Shown piece by piece: positions 35,219-43,569 of a DNA stretch of 64,000 nt. A program made the position numbers and the translations under genes. The notes under the pieces were generated by a model, which ran no database searches, was not told the origin of the DNA, and saw only the letters and a list, made by a program, of their open reading frames with translations. The stretch comes from Eisenibacter elegans DSM 3317 (GTDB taxonomy: Bacteria; Bacteroidota; Bacteroidia; Cytophagales; Microscillaceae): contig NZ_KE387152.1 of the NCBI RefSeq assembly GCF_000430505.1, positions 633,413 through 697,412 of the forward strand, read 5' to 3'. Each line of letters starts with the position of its first letter. The first letter of the stretch is position 1.

Positions 35219-36673
35219 TTAGAACAAGATTTCCCTCAAAACCTCTTTGTCATCAAAGGGATAACGTACTCCTTTTATTTCTTGGTAGGTTTCGTGGCCT
35301 TTGCCTGCTACCAACACGATGTCTTTGGGTTTGGCCATAGCACAGGCCTTGGCAATGGCTTCACGTCGATTTTCGATGATTTGTACTTGTGCTTGAGCCG
35401 AAGGCGGAACACCTGTGAGCATATCCTCCAGAATGTGCATAGGTTCTTCATTGCGCGGATTATCAGAGGTCAGGATGACCTGCGCGCTATATTGACAAGC
35501 AATTTTGGCCATTAGTGGGCGTTTGAGCGCATCGCGGTTACCACCACAGCCAACTACTGTAATGACGGCCTCGTCTGCTTGGCAGGCATCATTGATGGTC
35601 TGAAGTACATTTTCGAGCGCATCGGGCGTATGGGCATAGTCTATCACTGCTACGATACCTTCGGGACTAATCATTTGCTCAAATCTTCCGGTAGCAGGGC
35701 TGAGGGCAGAGATGGCTGTCAATACTTGCTCTTCTTCTTCGCCCAATAGGCAGGCAATCGCATAGATGGTCAGGAGGTTGTAACCATTGAAATTGCCAAT
35801 TAGTTGGCACCAAGCCTCACGCCCATCAAACTGCATCAGCAGCCCTTGGAGGGTATTTTCGATGATTTTCCCCTTAAAATCAGCAGCCTCTTGTAGTGCA
35901 AATGTTTTCTGAATACGAGCAGCACAATTTTGCAACATCACCATTCCCCGCTTATCATCAAGGTTGACCAGTGCGAATGCCTCTGGAGGCAGCAAATCAA
36001 AAAAGCCTTTTTTGGCCTTGATGTATGCGTCAAAGGTTTTGTGAAAATCGAGATGGTCGTGGGTGATATTGGTAAAAGCAGCGCCGCTAAAGTGTACTCC
36101 GGCAATACGCTGTTGTACGACTGCGTGAGAGCTCACCTCCATAAATGCGTGAGTACAGCCCGAGCGCACCATTTCGGCCAAGAGCGCCTGTAGCTGTAAT
36201 GGGTCAGGGGTGGTAAACTGCGTAGGCGATACCCGGTCGTGCACACGGTTTTCGATGGTCGAAATCAAACCTGTACGGTAACCTAGGTTTTCAAACAGCC
36301 GGTATAGGAGGGTGGCACAGGTGGTTTTGCCATTGGTACCTGTAATTCCCACCAGACGGAGCTGGCGCGAGGGGTGCTCATAATAATTGGCGGCTAATAA
36401 GCCTAGAGCTTGAGCAGTGTCGGGTACTTCGTAGCAGCTCAGTGTTTGGGGAAGGCCGGAAGGGGTATTGAGGCAGACAATCGCCGATGCGCCCTGAGCC
36501 ACAGCCTGAGGGATATACTGGTGGCCATCGGTTTGTAAACCACTTACGGCTACAAATAAATCTCCGGGCTGTACTTGACGTGAGTCTGAGCGTATTTGTT
36601 GGATTTCAGCTTGGACAGGGCCGTGTGTATGGCGAGCATTCAAGCCCGATAATAAGGTGGAGAGTGTTTTCAT
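35219..36673 (-). CDS. murE: UDP-MurNAc-L-Ala-D-Glu:meso-diaminopimelate ligase
   Basis: 484 residues. The Mur ligase N-terminal domain is followed by the ATP-binding loop GITGTNGKTTCATLL (about 108-122). Further signatures are TTPDPLQLQALL, AFTNITHDHLDFHKT and the C-terminal substrate-specificity motif DNPRNEEP. DNPR is diagnostic for meso-diaminopimelate addition rather than lysine, as expected for Gram-negatives. The reaction is step three of cytoplasmic peptidoglycan precursor synthesis. The gene is outside the usual dcw cluster here, preceded on the same strand by the amidotransferase gene 55 bp upstream. A -7 element TATCTTTG lies on the minus strand at 36699-36706. Confidence 0.95.
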   Translation of the reverse strand: MKTLSTLLSGLNARHTHGPVQAEIQQIRSDSRQVQPGDLFVAVSGLQTDGHQYIPQAVAQGASAIVCLNTPSGLPQTLSCYEVPDTAQALGLLAANYYEHPSRQLRLVGITGTNGKTTCATLLYRLFENLGYRTGLISTIENRVHDRVSPTQFTTPDPLQLQALLAEMVRSGCTHAFMEVSSHAVVQQRIAGVHFSGAAFTNITHDHLDFHKTFDAYIKAKKGFFDLLPPEAFALVNLDDKRGMVMLQNCAARIQKTFALQEAADFKGKIIENTLQGLLMQFDGREAWCQLIGNFNGYNLLTIYAIACLLGEEEEQVLTAISALSPATGRFEQMISPEGIVAVIDYAHTPDALENVLQTINDACQADEAVITVVGCGGNRDALKRPLMAKIACQYSAQVILTSDNPRNEEPMHILEDMLTGVPPSAQAQVQIIENRREAIAKACAMAKPKDIVLVAGKGHETYQEIKGVRYPFDDKEVLREILF

Positions 36674-36728
36674 TATATGAGAGAGGGGGCTAATCAGGCA
36701 AAGATACGTAAATTTTGTGAGGAGGCGC

Positions 36729-37295
36729 TCAACTATCCAACCACTGAAAGAGCAATTGTTTGCCCTCTGGAGTCATAATAGATTCGGGGTGAAACTGTAC
36801 CCCACTGACGGGATAATGCTTGTGTTGGATAGCCATAATCCTGCCGTCGGGGGTGCGGGCAGTAATATCAAGTAGGTCGTGGGGAAACCCTTCTTCGTGC
36901 AGAAGCCAAGAGTGGTACAGCCCTATGGGCATAGGGTTGGGCAAGCCTTTGAAAAAACCTTGCCCATTGTGTTGGAGTGGATGGGCTTCTCCGTGGTAGA
37001 TGGTGTCAGTGTTGTAAAGCCTTGCACCAAATACCTCTCCCACAGCCTGATGCCCTAGGCATACCCCTAGGATGGGTTTTTGGGGGGCATATTGTGTGAT
37101 AAGCGGCAACATAATCCCTGCTTCGGCAGGAACACCCGGCCCCGGGGAAAGAATTATTTTATCGAAGAGCGCTACGGTTTCAAGGCTGATACGGTCGTTT
37201 TTGGCCACATAACAAGTATACCTGCCGTGTTGCTCCAATATTTGCAGCAAGTTGTAGGTGAATGAGTCGTAGTTGTCGAGCAATAAGAGGCGCAT
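36729..37295 (-). CDS. Glutamine amidotransferase, anthranilate/aminodeoxychorismate synthase component II
   Basis: 188 residues from the ATG at 37295. Class I amidotransferase features: LLLDNYDSFTYNLLQ at the start, ILSPGPGVPAEAG near 50, the nucleophile loop GVCLGHQAVGEVFGA with Cys79, and VQFHPESIMTPEGKQLL carrying the His-Glu pair. It supplies ammonia to a chorismate-using partner. TrpG (tryptophan) and PabA (folate) are indistinguishable from this sequence, and no trpE or pabB is near. Followed by murE on the same strand. Confidence 0.9.
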   Translation of the reverse strand: MRLLLLDNYDSFTYNLLQILEQHGRYTCYVAKNDRISLETVALFDKIILSPGPGVPAEAGIMLPLITQYAPQKPILGVCLGHQAVGEVFGARLYNTDTIYHGEAHPLQHNGQGFFKGLPNPMPIGLYHSWLLHEEGFPHDLLDITARTPDGRIMAIQHKHYPVSGVQFHPESIMTPEGKQLLFQWLDS

Positions 37296-37309
37296 AAGCA
37301 ATAAATGCC

Positions 37310-37340
37310 CAAAATTATGATTAAGCCCTCAGCTTTGCAA
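37310..37340 (-). promoter_or_regulatory. Promoter of the amidotransferase gene
   Basis: On the minus strand TAATTTTG (37310-37317) fits TAnnTTTG, with TTG at 37338-37340 and a 20-bp spacer. The -7 element ends about 15 bp before the ATG at 37295, so the leader is very short. Confidence 0.55.
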
Positions 37341-37404
37341 GCCAATGAAATAGATACAATAAAAACCCTGCCGTCCAAAAACGACCCTTCCAGCCTTTGC
37401 AGCT

Positions 37405-37563
37405 CTATTGGTTCTGATTTTCGCGAGCCATTATCATCAAAATCACTGAGTGAATAATCGTGACCACCCCAACACCAATAAAGCCATAATACAATTTTCT
37501 ACCATCAGAAGCCGCAGTCATACCGATGCCCAGCAGGAACAAAAAAATGCCTACGCTTTTTGC
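37405..37563 (-). pseudogene. Remnant of a small two-helix membrane protein
   Basis: The minus-strand frame between an upstream stop (37564-37566) and the stop at 37405 reads VGIFLFLLGIGMTAASDGRK then LYYGFIGVGVVTIIHSVILM and IMARENQNQ. Two hydrophobic helices separated by a polar turn look like a genuine small membrane protein, but the only ATG (37521) would cut through the first helix, and no start precedes the helix. It may be 5'-truncated or use an unusual start. It lies in the 540-bp gap between trpG/pabA and the lipoprotein gene. Confidence 0.4.
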
Positions 37564-37733
37564 CTAGTATCAGCACAAAAATCAGCTATTTTGAGCGCGG
37601 AGCTGAAAATTTAGACAAGCTCTTATGTGGTTGAACATATATCAAAGCTGGGTTTTGGGGCATTGTTAGAGACTGTTTGCGATACTGCCTCGTGATTTGT
37701 ACTACGGGAGCGTGGGGGCAGCGAAGTTTTATC

Positions 37734-37805
37734 AAAAAAATCAAGTCTAACCACTTGATTTGGGAGAGCACTCAAAAGTTGGATAAAAACTTTCGAGTGC
37801 TCTCC
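37734..37805 (-). terminator. Tandem terminator hairpins downstream of the lipoprotein gene
   Basis: In minus-strand order, an 18-bp stem (37805-37788 with 37780-37763; arms GGAGAGCACTCGAAAGTT and AACTTTTGAGTGCTCTCC, with one G-T wobble on this strand but a mismatch on the other) is followed at once by AAATCAAG/CTTGATTT (37761-37754 with 37745-37738) and TTTTT. The wobble and T-run both indicate that it serves the minus-strand gene ending at 37835. The stem is unusually long for a terminator. Confidence 0.7.
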
Positions 37806-37834
37806 TCAGTAGTTATGATGCGTATTCTACAAGA

Positions 37835-38782
37835 TTATAGGTCGCCCTTGCTGATTTGCCCAAAAGAAACCGGGCTCTCTTTGGGACTATGTTCAAATTT
37901 GACAAACACGACTCCTAGGCGCTCGTCGACACTGACGACCTCTGCCGGACGGAAATTGCCCACAAATACGGCCTGTACTTTGTCGCCGGGTTGTACTTTG
38001 ACTATCTGTGGGATGGTCTTACAATCTTTGCGAGGATAGGTCTTCATTCGCCCTGCAAACCCAAGCGTCAGAACTTGCTGCCCATCATTGGCAATAACCT
38101 GCACACATCGCCAGTCGTCGCCGTCTTTGGCTGCGATGGTGCTTCCTTGAGAGAAAGGCCCTATGACTGTAAAAGAGTTCGGTTTGAGTTTGTATTCTGT
38201 TTGTCCGATGCCTTTGCCGCTGTCGCGGTCTTGGGCGGGGTTGTCCCAGCTGAGGTCAAGGTAGCGCACTGTCGGTTCGGCGGGGTTGCTGGCTTCGGTT
38301 ACAATGGCGCGTTGCATTCCCGAGCCTGTTTGCCACCAAGTCAGTACTACATCTCCGACCTTGGCTTTTTGGCCTTTGGGAATACGTACCAGCATTGAAT
38401 TGGGCATTTTTTGTGTACCATCAAAAGTAAATTTCACTTCTGACTCTAGCTCTCCCGGAGTTTCCATCTCTGCGTGGTAGAAGAGATAGGTCTCCTTGGT
38501 GGGGTCTTCTGTGGCTAGTTTACTTGTCCACATTTTGTAGCTGGGGCACAATACCACATCGCCGGCTTCGGCCTTGGTAGCTACTGCAGGGAAGCCAAAA
38601 GGGGTTTCGCCCGGAGCCAAGGTTACCGTCTTCGGCTTCTCAGTCGTTGATTCAGCCTCAGTAGTCAGGCTGTCTGCTGTATCGGCCTCAGTGGCGTTTT
38701 CTTTGGTGCTACCACCGCAAGCCGACAGTGTGCCGGCGATTAAACCAAAGATGAAAAAGCGAAAAATGGAGGAATGTTTCAT
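37835..38782 (-). CDS. Hypothetical lipoprotein with SH3/Tudor-like C-terminus
   Basis: 315 residues from the ATG at 38782. The lipoprotein signal is MKHSSIFRFFIFGLIAGTLS followed by ACGG, then a Thr/Glu-rich linker (25-60). The rest consists of repeated strand-turn units: KVGDVVLTWWQTGSGMQRAI, then VQPGDKVQAVFVGNFRPAEV and GVVFVKFEHSPKESPVSFGQ, the latter resembling Tudor/Agenet-like barrels (value-in, surface-charge-modulating strands). Probably anchored in the envelope. No family assigned. It has its own strong terminators downstream. Confidence 0.65.
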   Translation of the reverse strand: MKHSSIFRFFIFGLIAGTLSACGGSTKENATEADTADSLTTEAESTTEKPKTVTLAPGETPFGFPAVATKAEAGDVVLCPSYKMWTSKLATEDPTKETYLFYHAEMETPGELESEVKFTFDGTQKMPNSMLVRIPKGQKAKVGDVVLTWWQTGSGMQRAIVTEASNPAEPTVRYLDLSWDNPAQDRDSGKGIGQTEYKLKPNSFTVIGPFSQGSTIAAKDGDDWRCVQVIANDGQQVLTLGFAGRMKTYPRKDCKTIPQIVKVQPGDKVQAVFVGNFRPAEVVSVDERLGVVFVKFEHSPKESPVSFGQISKGDL

Positions 38783-38936
38783 AAGTGTAAGTGGTTTAGT
38801 GAGCAAAAGGTTAAAACATCTACGAAGCCATACGCATTCAAGCATTATTTGTTGCTGAAAGCAACTTTTTTGTTTATGTCAATGGTTATCATATCGATAA
38901 AACACGCTCCCTACTCATAACAGCGTCTTTACCTGC

Positions 38937-38953
38937 TAAATTTGCTAAATTTG
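38937..38953 (+). promoter_or_regulatory. Tandem -7 elements before queE
   Basis: TAAATTTG occurs twice, at 38937-38944 and 38946-38953, one base apart, each a perfect TAnnTTTG. They lie 32-48 bp before the queE ATG at 38985. A clear TTTG partner was not found at the usual distance, so the -33 element is weak or absent. Confidence 0.5.
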
Positions 38954-38984
38954 CGTGCTTTTCGCTACGCTTTACCCATTTGTT

Positions 38985-39743
38985 ATGACCACTAAGCTCA
39001 AACTGGCGCGCCTCAACGACGGCCCTGAGATATTCTATACCATTCAAGGAGAAGGCAAAAACCTAGGGTTTCCTTCTATTTTTGTGAGGCTTTCGCTTTG
39101 CAATCTCTATTGTGTATGGTGTGATACTGACTATACCTGGAATTGGCAACACACCCCATATCCACACTTGCGCGATACAGAGCCAGGCTATCAGAAATAT
39201 GACAAAGCCCAACATATCGTGATGATGGAGGTGGAGGCGCTGATGGAGGCTGTTGGGCAGCATCCTTGCAAACATGTCGTCATTACTGGAGGAGAGCCGC
39301 TAGTCCAACACAAGGCGCTATTACCTTTTGCGCAGCGCCTAAAAAGCGAAGGCTATTTTATAGAATACGAAACCAATGGCACCATCATCCCCAATGAAGC
39401 ATTAGATATATACAGCGACCAATATAATGTCTCTATCAAGTTGAGCAATGCGGGGGTGTTGACAGAAGAGCGTATTAGACCAGAGGCCATCAGTTTTTTT
39501 GCGCAGTCATCAAAATCATACTTTAAGTTTGTGGTAGATTCTCCCCAAGATCTGAGCGAAGTCCTAGATTTGGTACAAAATTATGATATCCCTTCGGATA
39601 AGGTATACCTGATGCCCCAAGGGACAAGCCAAGCACTATTGCGCCAAAAACAGCAATGGCTGGTAGCATTGTGCAAAGAGCAGGGTTTCCGCTACACCGA
39701 CCGGCTACACATTCATATTTATGGAGACAAGCGCGGGGTCTGA
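38985..39743 (+). CDS. queE: 7-carboxy-7-deazaguanine synthase (radical SAM)
   Basis: 252 residues from the ATG at 38985. It starts with NDGPEIFYTIQGEGKNLGFP, the QueE opening, then the radical-SAM cluster C-N-L-Y-C-V-W-C with Cys39, Cys43 and Cys46 (CX3CX2C), followed by WCDTDYTWNW. HVVITGGEPLVQH and FIEYETNGTI bind SAM and substrate. The C-terminus RLHIHIYGDKRGV is typical of the longer QueE type. It converts 6-carboxytetrahydropterin to CDG in preQ0/queuosine synthesis. No queC or queD is adjacent. Confidence 0.93.
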   Translation: MTTKLKLARLNDGPEIFYTIQGEGKNLGFPSIFVRLSLCNLYCVWCDTDYTWNWQHTPYPHLRDTEPGYQKYDKAQHIVMMEVEALMEAVGQHPCKHVVITGGEPLVQHKALLPFAQRLKSEGYFIEYETNGTIIPNEALDIYSDQYNVSIKLSNAGVLTEERIRPEAISFFAQSSKSYFKFVVDSPQDLSEVLDLVQNYDIPSDKVYLMPQGTSQALLRQKQQWLVALCKEQGFRYTDRLHIHIYGDKRGV

Positions 39744-39785
39744 GTAAGCCTGTAGCACAGCCATCAAACGGAGCAAGCGGGCTTT

Positions 39786-40712
39786 TTAGCCTACAGCTTG
39801 GCTATCAATATGATAAGTGTGCCCTTCGACACTAGCATAGCTTTCAGCAAAAATACGTCTAGCTTCGGCCTCAAAGGCGGCTGCAGGCTTTTCGTAACGC
39901 ACCGAAAAATGCCCCATCAACAAACGTTTTACCTGCGCATCGTGGGCTACTTGTGCGGCTTGTTGGGCTGTGCTATGCAGGGTGGCTAGGGCTTTGTCGA
40001 GGTCTTGGTGCAAAAAAGTGGTCTCGTGGTAGAGCAGGTCTACCCCGTGCAGGTATGGGGTTATGGCTTCGTCAGGCATTGTATCGCTACAATAAGCATA
40101 ACTGCGGGCCAGAAATTTGTAGGTATATTGGTCAACGCGCAGGGGTTTGCCTAGTGTATCAGTGGTATCCTGTCCTTGTTTGAGTGCCAGTATTTGAGCT
40201 TTCCCAAGCGTAGGCCCCAGCATCTCTTTTCGGAGGTTGTAGCGAATATCGGGGCGCTCCCGTACCACAAATCCAGTACAATCGATACGGTGTTTGAGCG
40301 GAAAAGACTGCACACTAAACGAGGGAGTTTCTACCAAATAGCAAGGGCTATCCGCCGGAATAGGGCTGAAGTGTAAGGCATAATTGAGAATAGTCTGTGA
40401 AGCTTTGAGCTGTAGACGGATGATTTCATCAAGAGCACGTGGTGCATAGAGGTATACTGGGGTCTTGCGCCCTTGCAGATGCCAAGAGGAGAGCAGCCCC
40501 ATCAGCCCCCAGTAGTGGTCGCCGTGGAGGTGTGAGATGAAAATATGGCTGATTTTTTGGGATTTGATACCATAGCGCATCATTTGAATCTGCGTTGCCT
40601 CTCCACAATCGATAAGCAAATGCTGATTGTCGAGTTGAATATACTGTGCGCTGGGGTTGCTTTGGTGGGTAGGAGTGGCTGCGCCATTACCCAAAATTGT
40701 GATTTCAAACAT
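39786..40712 (-). CDS. rnz: Ribonuclease Z (tRNA 3'-endonuclease)
   Basis: 308 residues from the ATG at 40712. Metallo-beta-lactamase fold with MFEITILGNGAATPT at the start and the zinc motif H61-x-H63-x-D65-H66 (FISHLHGDHYWGLMGLL). The later signatures FPLKHRIDCTGFVV, LLYHETTFLHQD and LLMGHFSVRYE provide the remaining metal ligands and exosite. It cleaves tRNA precursors after the discriminator base. It is 68 bp upstream of the STAS gene's stop side, on the same strand, so it may be co-transcribed with the STAS gene. Confidence 0.94.
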   Translation of the reverse strand: MFEITILGNGAATPTHQSNPSAQYIQLDNQHLLIDCGEATQIQMMRYGIKSQKISHIFISHLHGDHYWGLMGLLSSWHLQGRKTPVYLYAPRALDEIIRLQLKASQTILNYALHFSPIPADSPCYLVETPSFSVQSFPLKHRIDCTGFVVRERPDIRYNLRKEMLGPTLGKAQILALKQGQDTTDTLGKPLRVDQYTYKFLARSYAYCSDTMPDEAITPYLHGVDLLYHETTFLHQDLDKALATLHSTAQQAAQVAHDAQVKRLLMGHFSVRYEKPAAAFEAEARRIFAESYASVEGHTYHIDSQAVG

Positions 40713-40780
40713 AAGCAAAAAACAGTCCTAGCTACGAGGGCTTGCCGGAACGCCAGGCCCGACAAGCCTCGGCTAGAGGG

Positions 40781-41173
40781 CTATTCGTCTTCTACATCTT
40801 CTTGGCCGGCGCGCAAGTCATTCTCCAGCTCTGTCATAAAAATATGTTCTACCGCCTCTTCGACAGTAGGCAGTAAGGTAAGCACTTTTTCAAGCTGAGA
40901 GATTTTGATGAGCTTCATCACGTGGTCGGTGAGGGCCGCCAAAATCAAGCTCCCGCCTGCATCAGAGCAGAGGCGGTTGGCAATCAACAATGCGCTTAGG
41001 CCTGAAGAATCCACATATTTTACTTCGCTTAGGTCGAGCACAAGATTGCGCATTCCTTCGGCATTGAGGGAGATAAACGTGGCTTTTACCTCAGGAGAGA
41101 CAGTAGCATCAAGTCTTTCTTCGTGAAACTTGAGCAAGATGTATTTGGGTTCTTTGTCTATAGAATATTTCAT
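40781..41173 (-). CDS. STAS-domain anti-sigma factor antagonist
   Basis: 130 residues. A single STAS domain (about 5-108): VLDLSEVKYVDSSGLSALLI contains the conserved D55-S56-S57-G58, where a Ser is normally phosphorylated by an anti-sigma kinase and dephosphorylated by a SpoIIE-type phosphatase. An acidic tail (ELENDLRAGQEDVEDE) is added. Two SpoIIE-type phosphatases occur in this window (46845-48749 and 58586-59803), making a partner-switching network plausible, although the kinase is not seen. The purC gene lies 20 bp upstream on the same strand, so the STAS gene is likely in a purC-STAS-rnz transcript. Confidence 0.88.
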   Translation of the reverse strand: MKYSIDKEPKYILLKFHEERLDATVSPEVKATFISLNAEGMRNLVLDLSEVKYVDSSGLSALLIANRLCSDAGGSLILAALTDHVMKLIKISQLEKVLTLLPTVEEAVEHIFMTELENDLRAGQEDVEDE

Positions 41174-41192
41174 TCGAGCAAAGCGTTTTTGT

Positions 41193-42131
41193 TTAGGAGT
41201 TTAAATATGTATTTATCTGTTGGGCAATAGCATCTGTGTTGGCCGTTTGGGGCACAAAAGCCTGTCCGGTAAGCTGTTCGTAGAGCTGGATATAGGCCTG
41301 TGAAATCTGCAAGGCCCATTCTTCTGTCATTTCAGGGATTTGCTGCCCGGCCAAGCCCTGAAAGCCTTGGCTCATCAGCCATTTGCGCACCATTTCTTTG
41401 GAGCGTTGGGGCTGCGCTTCTCCTCGCTCTTGGCGTTGGGCAAAGCCATCGGCATCAAAGTAGCGAGAGGAATCAGGAGTATGTATTTCATCGATAAGGT
41501 AAATCTTGCCATCAAAGATACCAAATTCATATTTGGTATCCGCCAAAATCAACCCTTTTTCAGCGGCAATTGTTGTCCCTCGGGCAAAAAGCTGGCGGGT
41601 ATATTGGGCGATGATTTCGTATTGTTCGGGGGTGAGCAGGCCGCGAGAGAGGAGCTCCTCGGTGCTGATATCTTCATCGTGATTGCCTTGGGCGGCCTTG
41701 GTACTGGGGGTGAGGATAGGCTCGGGCAAGGCGTCGTTTTCGCGAAGGCCTTCAGGGAGTTTGTTGCCATTGAACACGCGCTGCCCTTGGGCATAGGCAC
41801 GCCAAGCGCTGCCCGCAAGGTAGCCTCGGATAATCATCTCGACCGGAAGCGCTTCACAGCGCCTACCAACGGCCACATTGGCGTGAGGAACAGCCGTAAT
41901 CCAATGTGGTACTTCGGGGGTTTGTTGCATAAAATAATATGACAACAAGTTGAGCACCTGTCCTTTGTAAGGAATAGCTCTGGGTAGTACCACATCAAAA
42001 GCCGACAAACGATCGGTGGATACTACTACCAACTGATGCTCAAAATAATATACGTCGCGTACTTTGCCTTGGTAGCGTGCTTTGAGGCTGGGAAAAGAAA
42101 AGTCTGTTTGGGTAATCACCGCAGTGCTCAT
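41193..42131 (-). CDS. purC: SAICAR synthetase (long form)
   Basis: 312 residues, the long type found in Bacteroidota and yeast. It starts [20 protein letters not shown], then [21 protein letters not shown]; the CAIR/Asp-binding site is [15 protein letters not shown], followed by [12 protein letters not shown] and [13 protein letters not shown] plus [13 protein letters not shown] near the end. It joins CAIR and aspartate with ATP in purine synthesis. On the minus strand TACCTTTG (42163-42170) lies 32 bp before the start as -7 element. Confidence 0.95.
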   Translation of the reverse strand: MSTAVITQTDFSFPSLKARYQGKVRDVYYFEHQLVVVSTDRLSAFDVVLPRAIPYKGQVLNLLSYYFMQQTPEVPHWITAVPHANVAVGRRCEALPVEMIIRGYLAGSAWRAYAQGQRVFNGNKLPEGLRENDALPEPILTPSTKAAQGNHDEDISTEELLSRGLLTPEQYEIIAQYTRQLFARGTTIAAEKGLILADTKYEFGIFDGKIYLIDEIHTPDSSRYFDADGFAQRQERGEAQPQRSKEMVRKWLMSQGFQGLAGQQIPEMTEEWALQISQAYIQLYEQLTGQAFVPQTANTDAIAQQINTYLNS

Positions 42132-42289
42132 AAAAGGGATGGCTTGGCTTGTGAAATACCTACAAAGGTATAAAAAGTTTCGACTTAGACATTGGTTTTT
42201 GTTTTTTTTGGCTAAGTGCAGTCTTAGTTGCTCCCAGCTTCAAAGGTTGTGGCGCATACCCCGAAACAATTTCAGGAGTCTACACAACT

Positions 42290-42783
42290 AAAGCATTGGA
42301 GTTGATTTGCAAAACGCTTGTACTTTGCTCCAAAATAATATTGACGATAATCAGGTTTTGCCGCGCCAGAAGTATAAGAGCCCCCGTGTATCCAAACCAT
42401 CACAGGCAGCGGGGCAGTACTGTTGGTTCTGGGAAGGGTGATAGACAGCTCTTGACAGTGCTCATCTTGGCCAATGGAGGGCTTCCCAATACTTTTTCGA
42501 GAAACGGAACACCAGCTTGTGGGCAGGCTGCCGCCCACTGTTGAGCCAGTATGGGCGATGGACTGGGAGCAACGGGCTCCAGAGCCTGAAACCGCTCCGC
42601 ACGAGCATAGGGCACACCGGTTACCCGAATAACTTGCCCGTCATATCAACCAATAATCTCGCCTGCTGGGGTGATAAATGTAGGGGAAGTATCCTTGTTT
42701 GACATAGTAGTATGAGAGGGTTGGGCGAAAACTGTTGCTGCCATACAAGAGATTATGACAGCCATAGCAAGCTGTTTGGTCAT
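42290..42783 (-). pseudogene. Truncated carboxylesterase type B (p-nitrobenzyl-esterase-like)
   Basis: From the ATG at 42783, a signal peptide (MTKQLAMAVIISCMAATVFA then QPSH) leads into TFITPAGEIIG, a stop, then YDGQVIRVTGVPYARAERFQ and LAQQWAAACPQAGVPFLEKV. The frame shifts near 42470, continuing as EHCQELSITLPRTNS and LPVMVWIHGGSYTSGAAKPD, the conserved pre-nucleophile region of type B esterases. Translation ends at a stop near 42272, well before the catalytic Ser. The missing C-terminal two-thirds, the internal stop and the frameshift all show that the gene is dead. Confidence 0.8.
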
Positions 42784-42843
42784 AGTGATTTTTGGTTTAT
42801 ATGGCTTATCAGAGGCAGGAAGACATCGGTTGGCTGCTGTTCG

Positions 42844-43317
42844 TTAAGCCTTCGTCTCGGCCATAAACTTTTGCAACCCTTGATTTACTGCACCCTTTAC
42901 TTTGTTTTTGAAAGCGGGAGTCCAACCCATCAAAAGCCCCATCGGTCCGAAAGCCTGCCGTGCCCATCGCCAAAAATCAAAAGTATCAATATGATTGTAT
43001 ACCTTTCCATCCTTGAATAAAAACCGGGCTTTGATTCGGTTATGTACCTTCTTGCCTGTGCGCGAAAAGGTGTACCTGGCCTCCCACTCTGCCGAGCCTT
43101 CTGTGTCTGTGGCGTGGATATTTTGGCAGGTAACCACAAAGTCAGCCGTAGCGTTTTTGCAAAGCATCTGCCACATGGCTTTCAGCTCTGCGCCTCTTAG
43201 CTCAAAAATAGCATCTTTGAAGTAGGCATTATCTGTGTATAGATTGGCCATTTGCTGTGCATCTCTTTGCTGAAGGTGATGATAAAAATCTTTGATTTTT
43301 TGTTCGTTAGGGTGCAT
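42844..43317 (-). CDS. NTF2-like/SnoaL-family protein
   Basis: 157 residues from the ATG at 43317 (MHPNEQKIKDFYHHLQQRDA). The domain pattern is QQMANLYTDNAYFKDAIFEL (about 18-40) then RYTFSRTGKKVHNRIKARFLFKDGK and YNHIDTFDFWRWARQAFGP, the SnoaL/NTF2 cone fold with a central Trp-rich region. Family members range from polyketide cyclases to limonene-epoxide hydrolases and detoxifying proteins, and the substrate is unknown. Located between the esterase pseudogene and a secreted-protein gene on the opposite strand. Confidence 0.8.
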   Translation of the reverse strand: MHPNEQKIKDFYHHLQQRDAQQMANLYTDNAYFKDAIFELRGAELKAMWQMLCKNATADFVVTCQNIHATDTEGSAEWEARYTFSRTGKKVHNRIKARFLFKDGKVYNHIDTFDFWRWARQAFGPMGLLMGWTPAFKNKVKGAVNQGLQKFMAETKA

Positions 43318-43569
43318 AATATTCCTGTTTTGTTGACAACGCCTACAACAGCCTGTGTCCACAACTTGGCGTTTGTTGAATTACGCTGAAATTTGGCTTA
43401 TTTTGTGTTGAAAATCTAATGTTACACCATGATTTTGTTGCGAATGTAGGAATGTAGGAGGGTTCTTGGCAATCGATGCGCTGATACTTTGTCAAAAACA
43501 AAAGCTTCCATTATACGTATAGCTTCGCGATATTTGCACACATATTTATCCCAATATTCCCTTACATTT

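Noticed and set aside
35004-35222. 72-residue plus-strand open frame
   Set aside because: Lys/Asn-rich low-complexity composition with no conserved pattern; overlaps the end of murE on the other strand.
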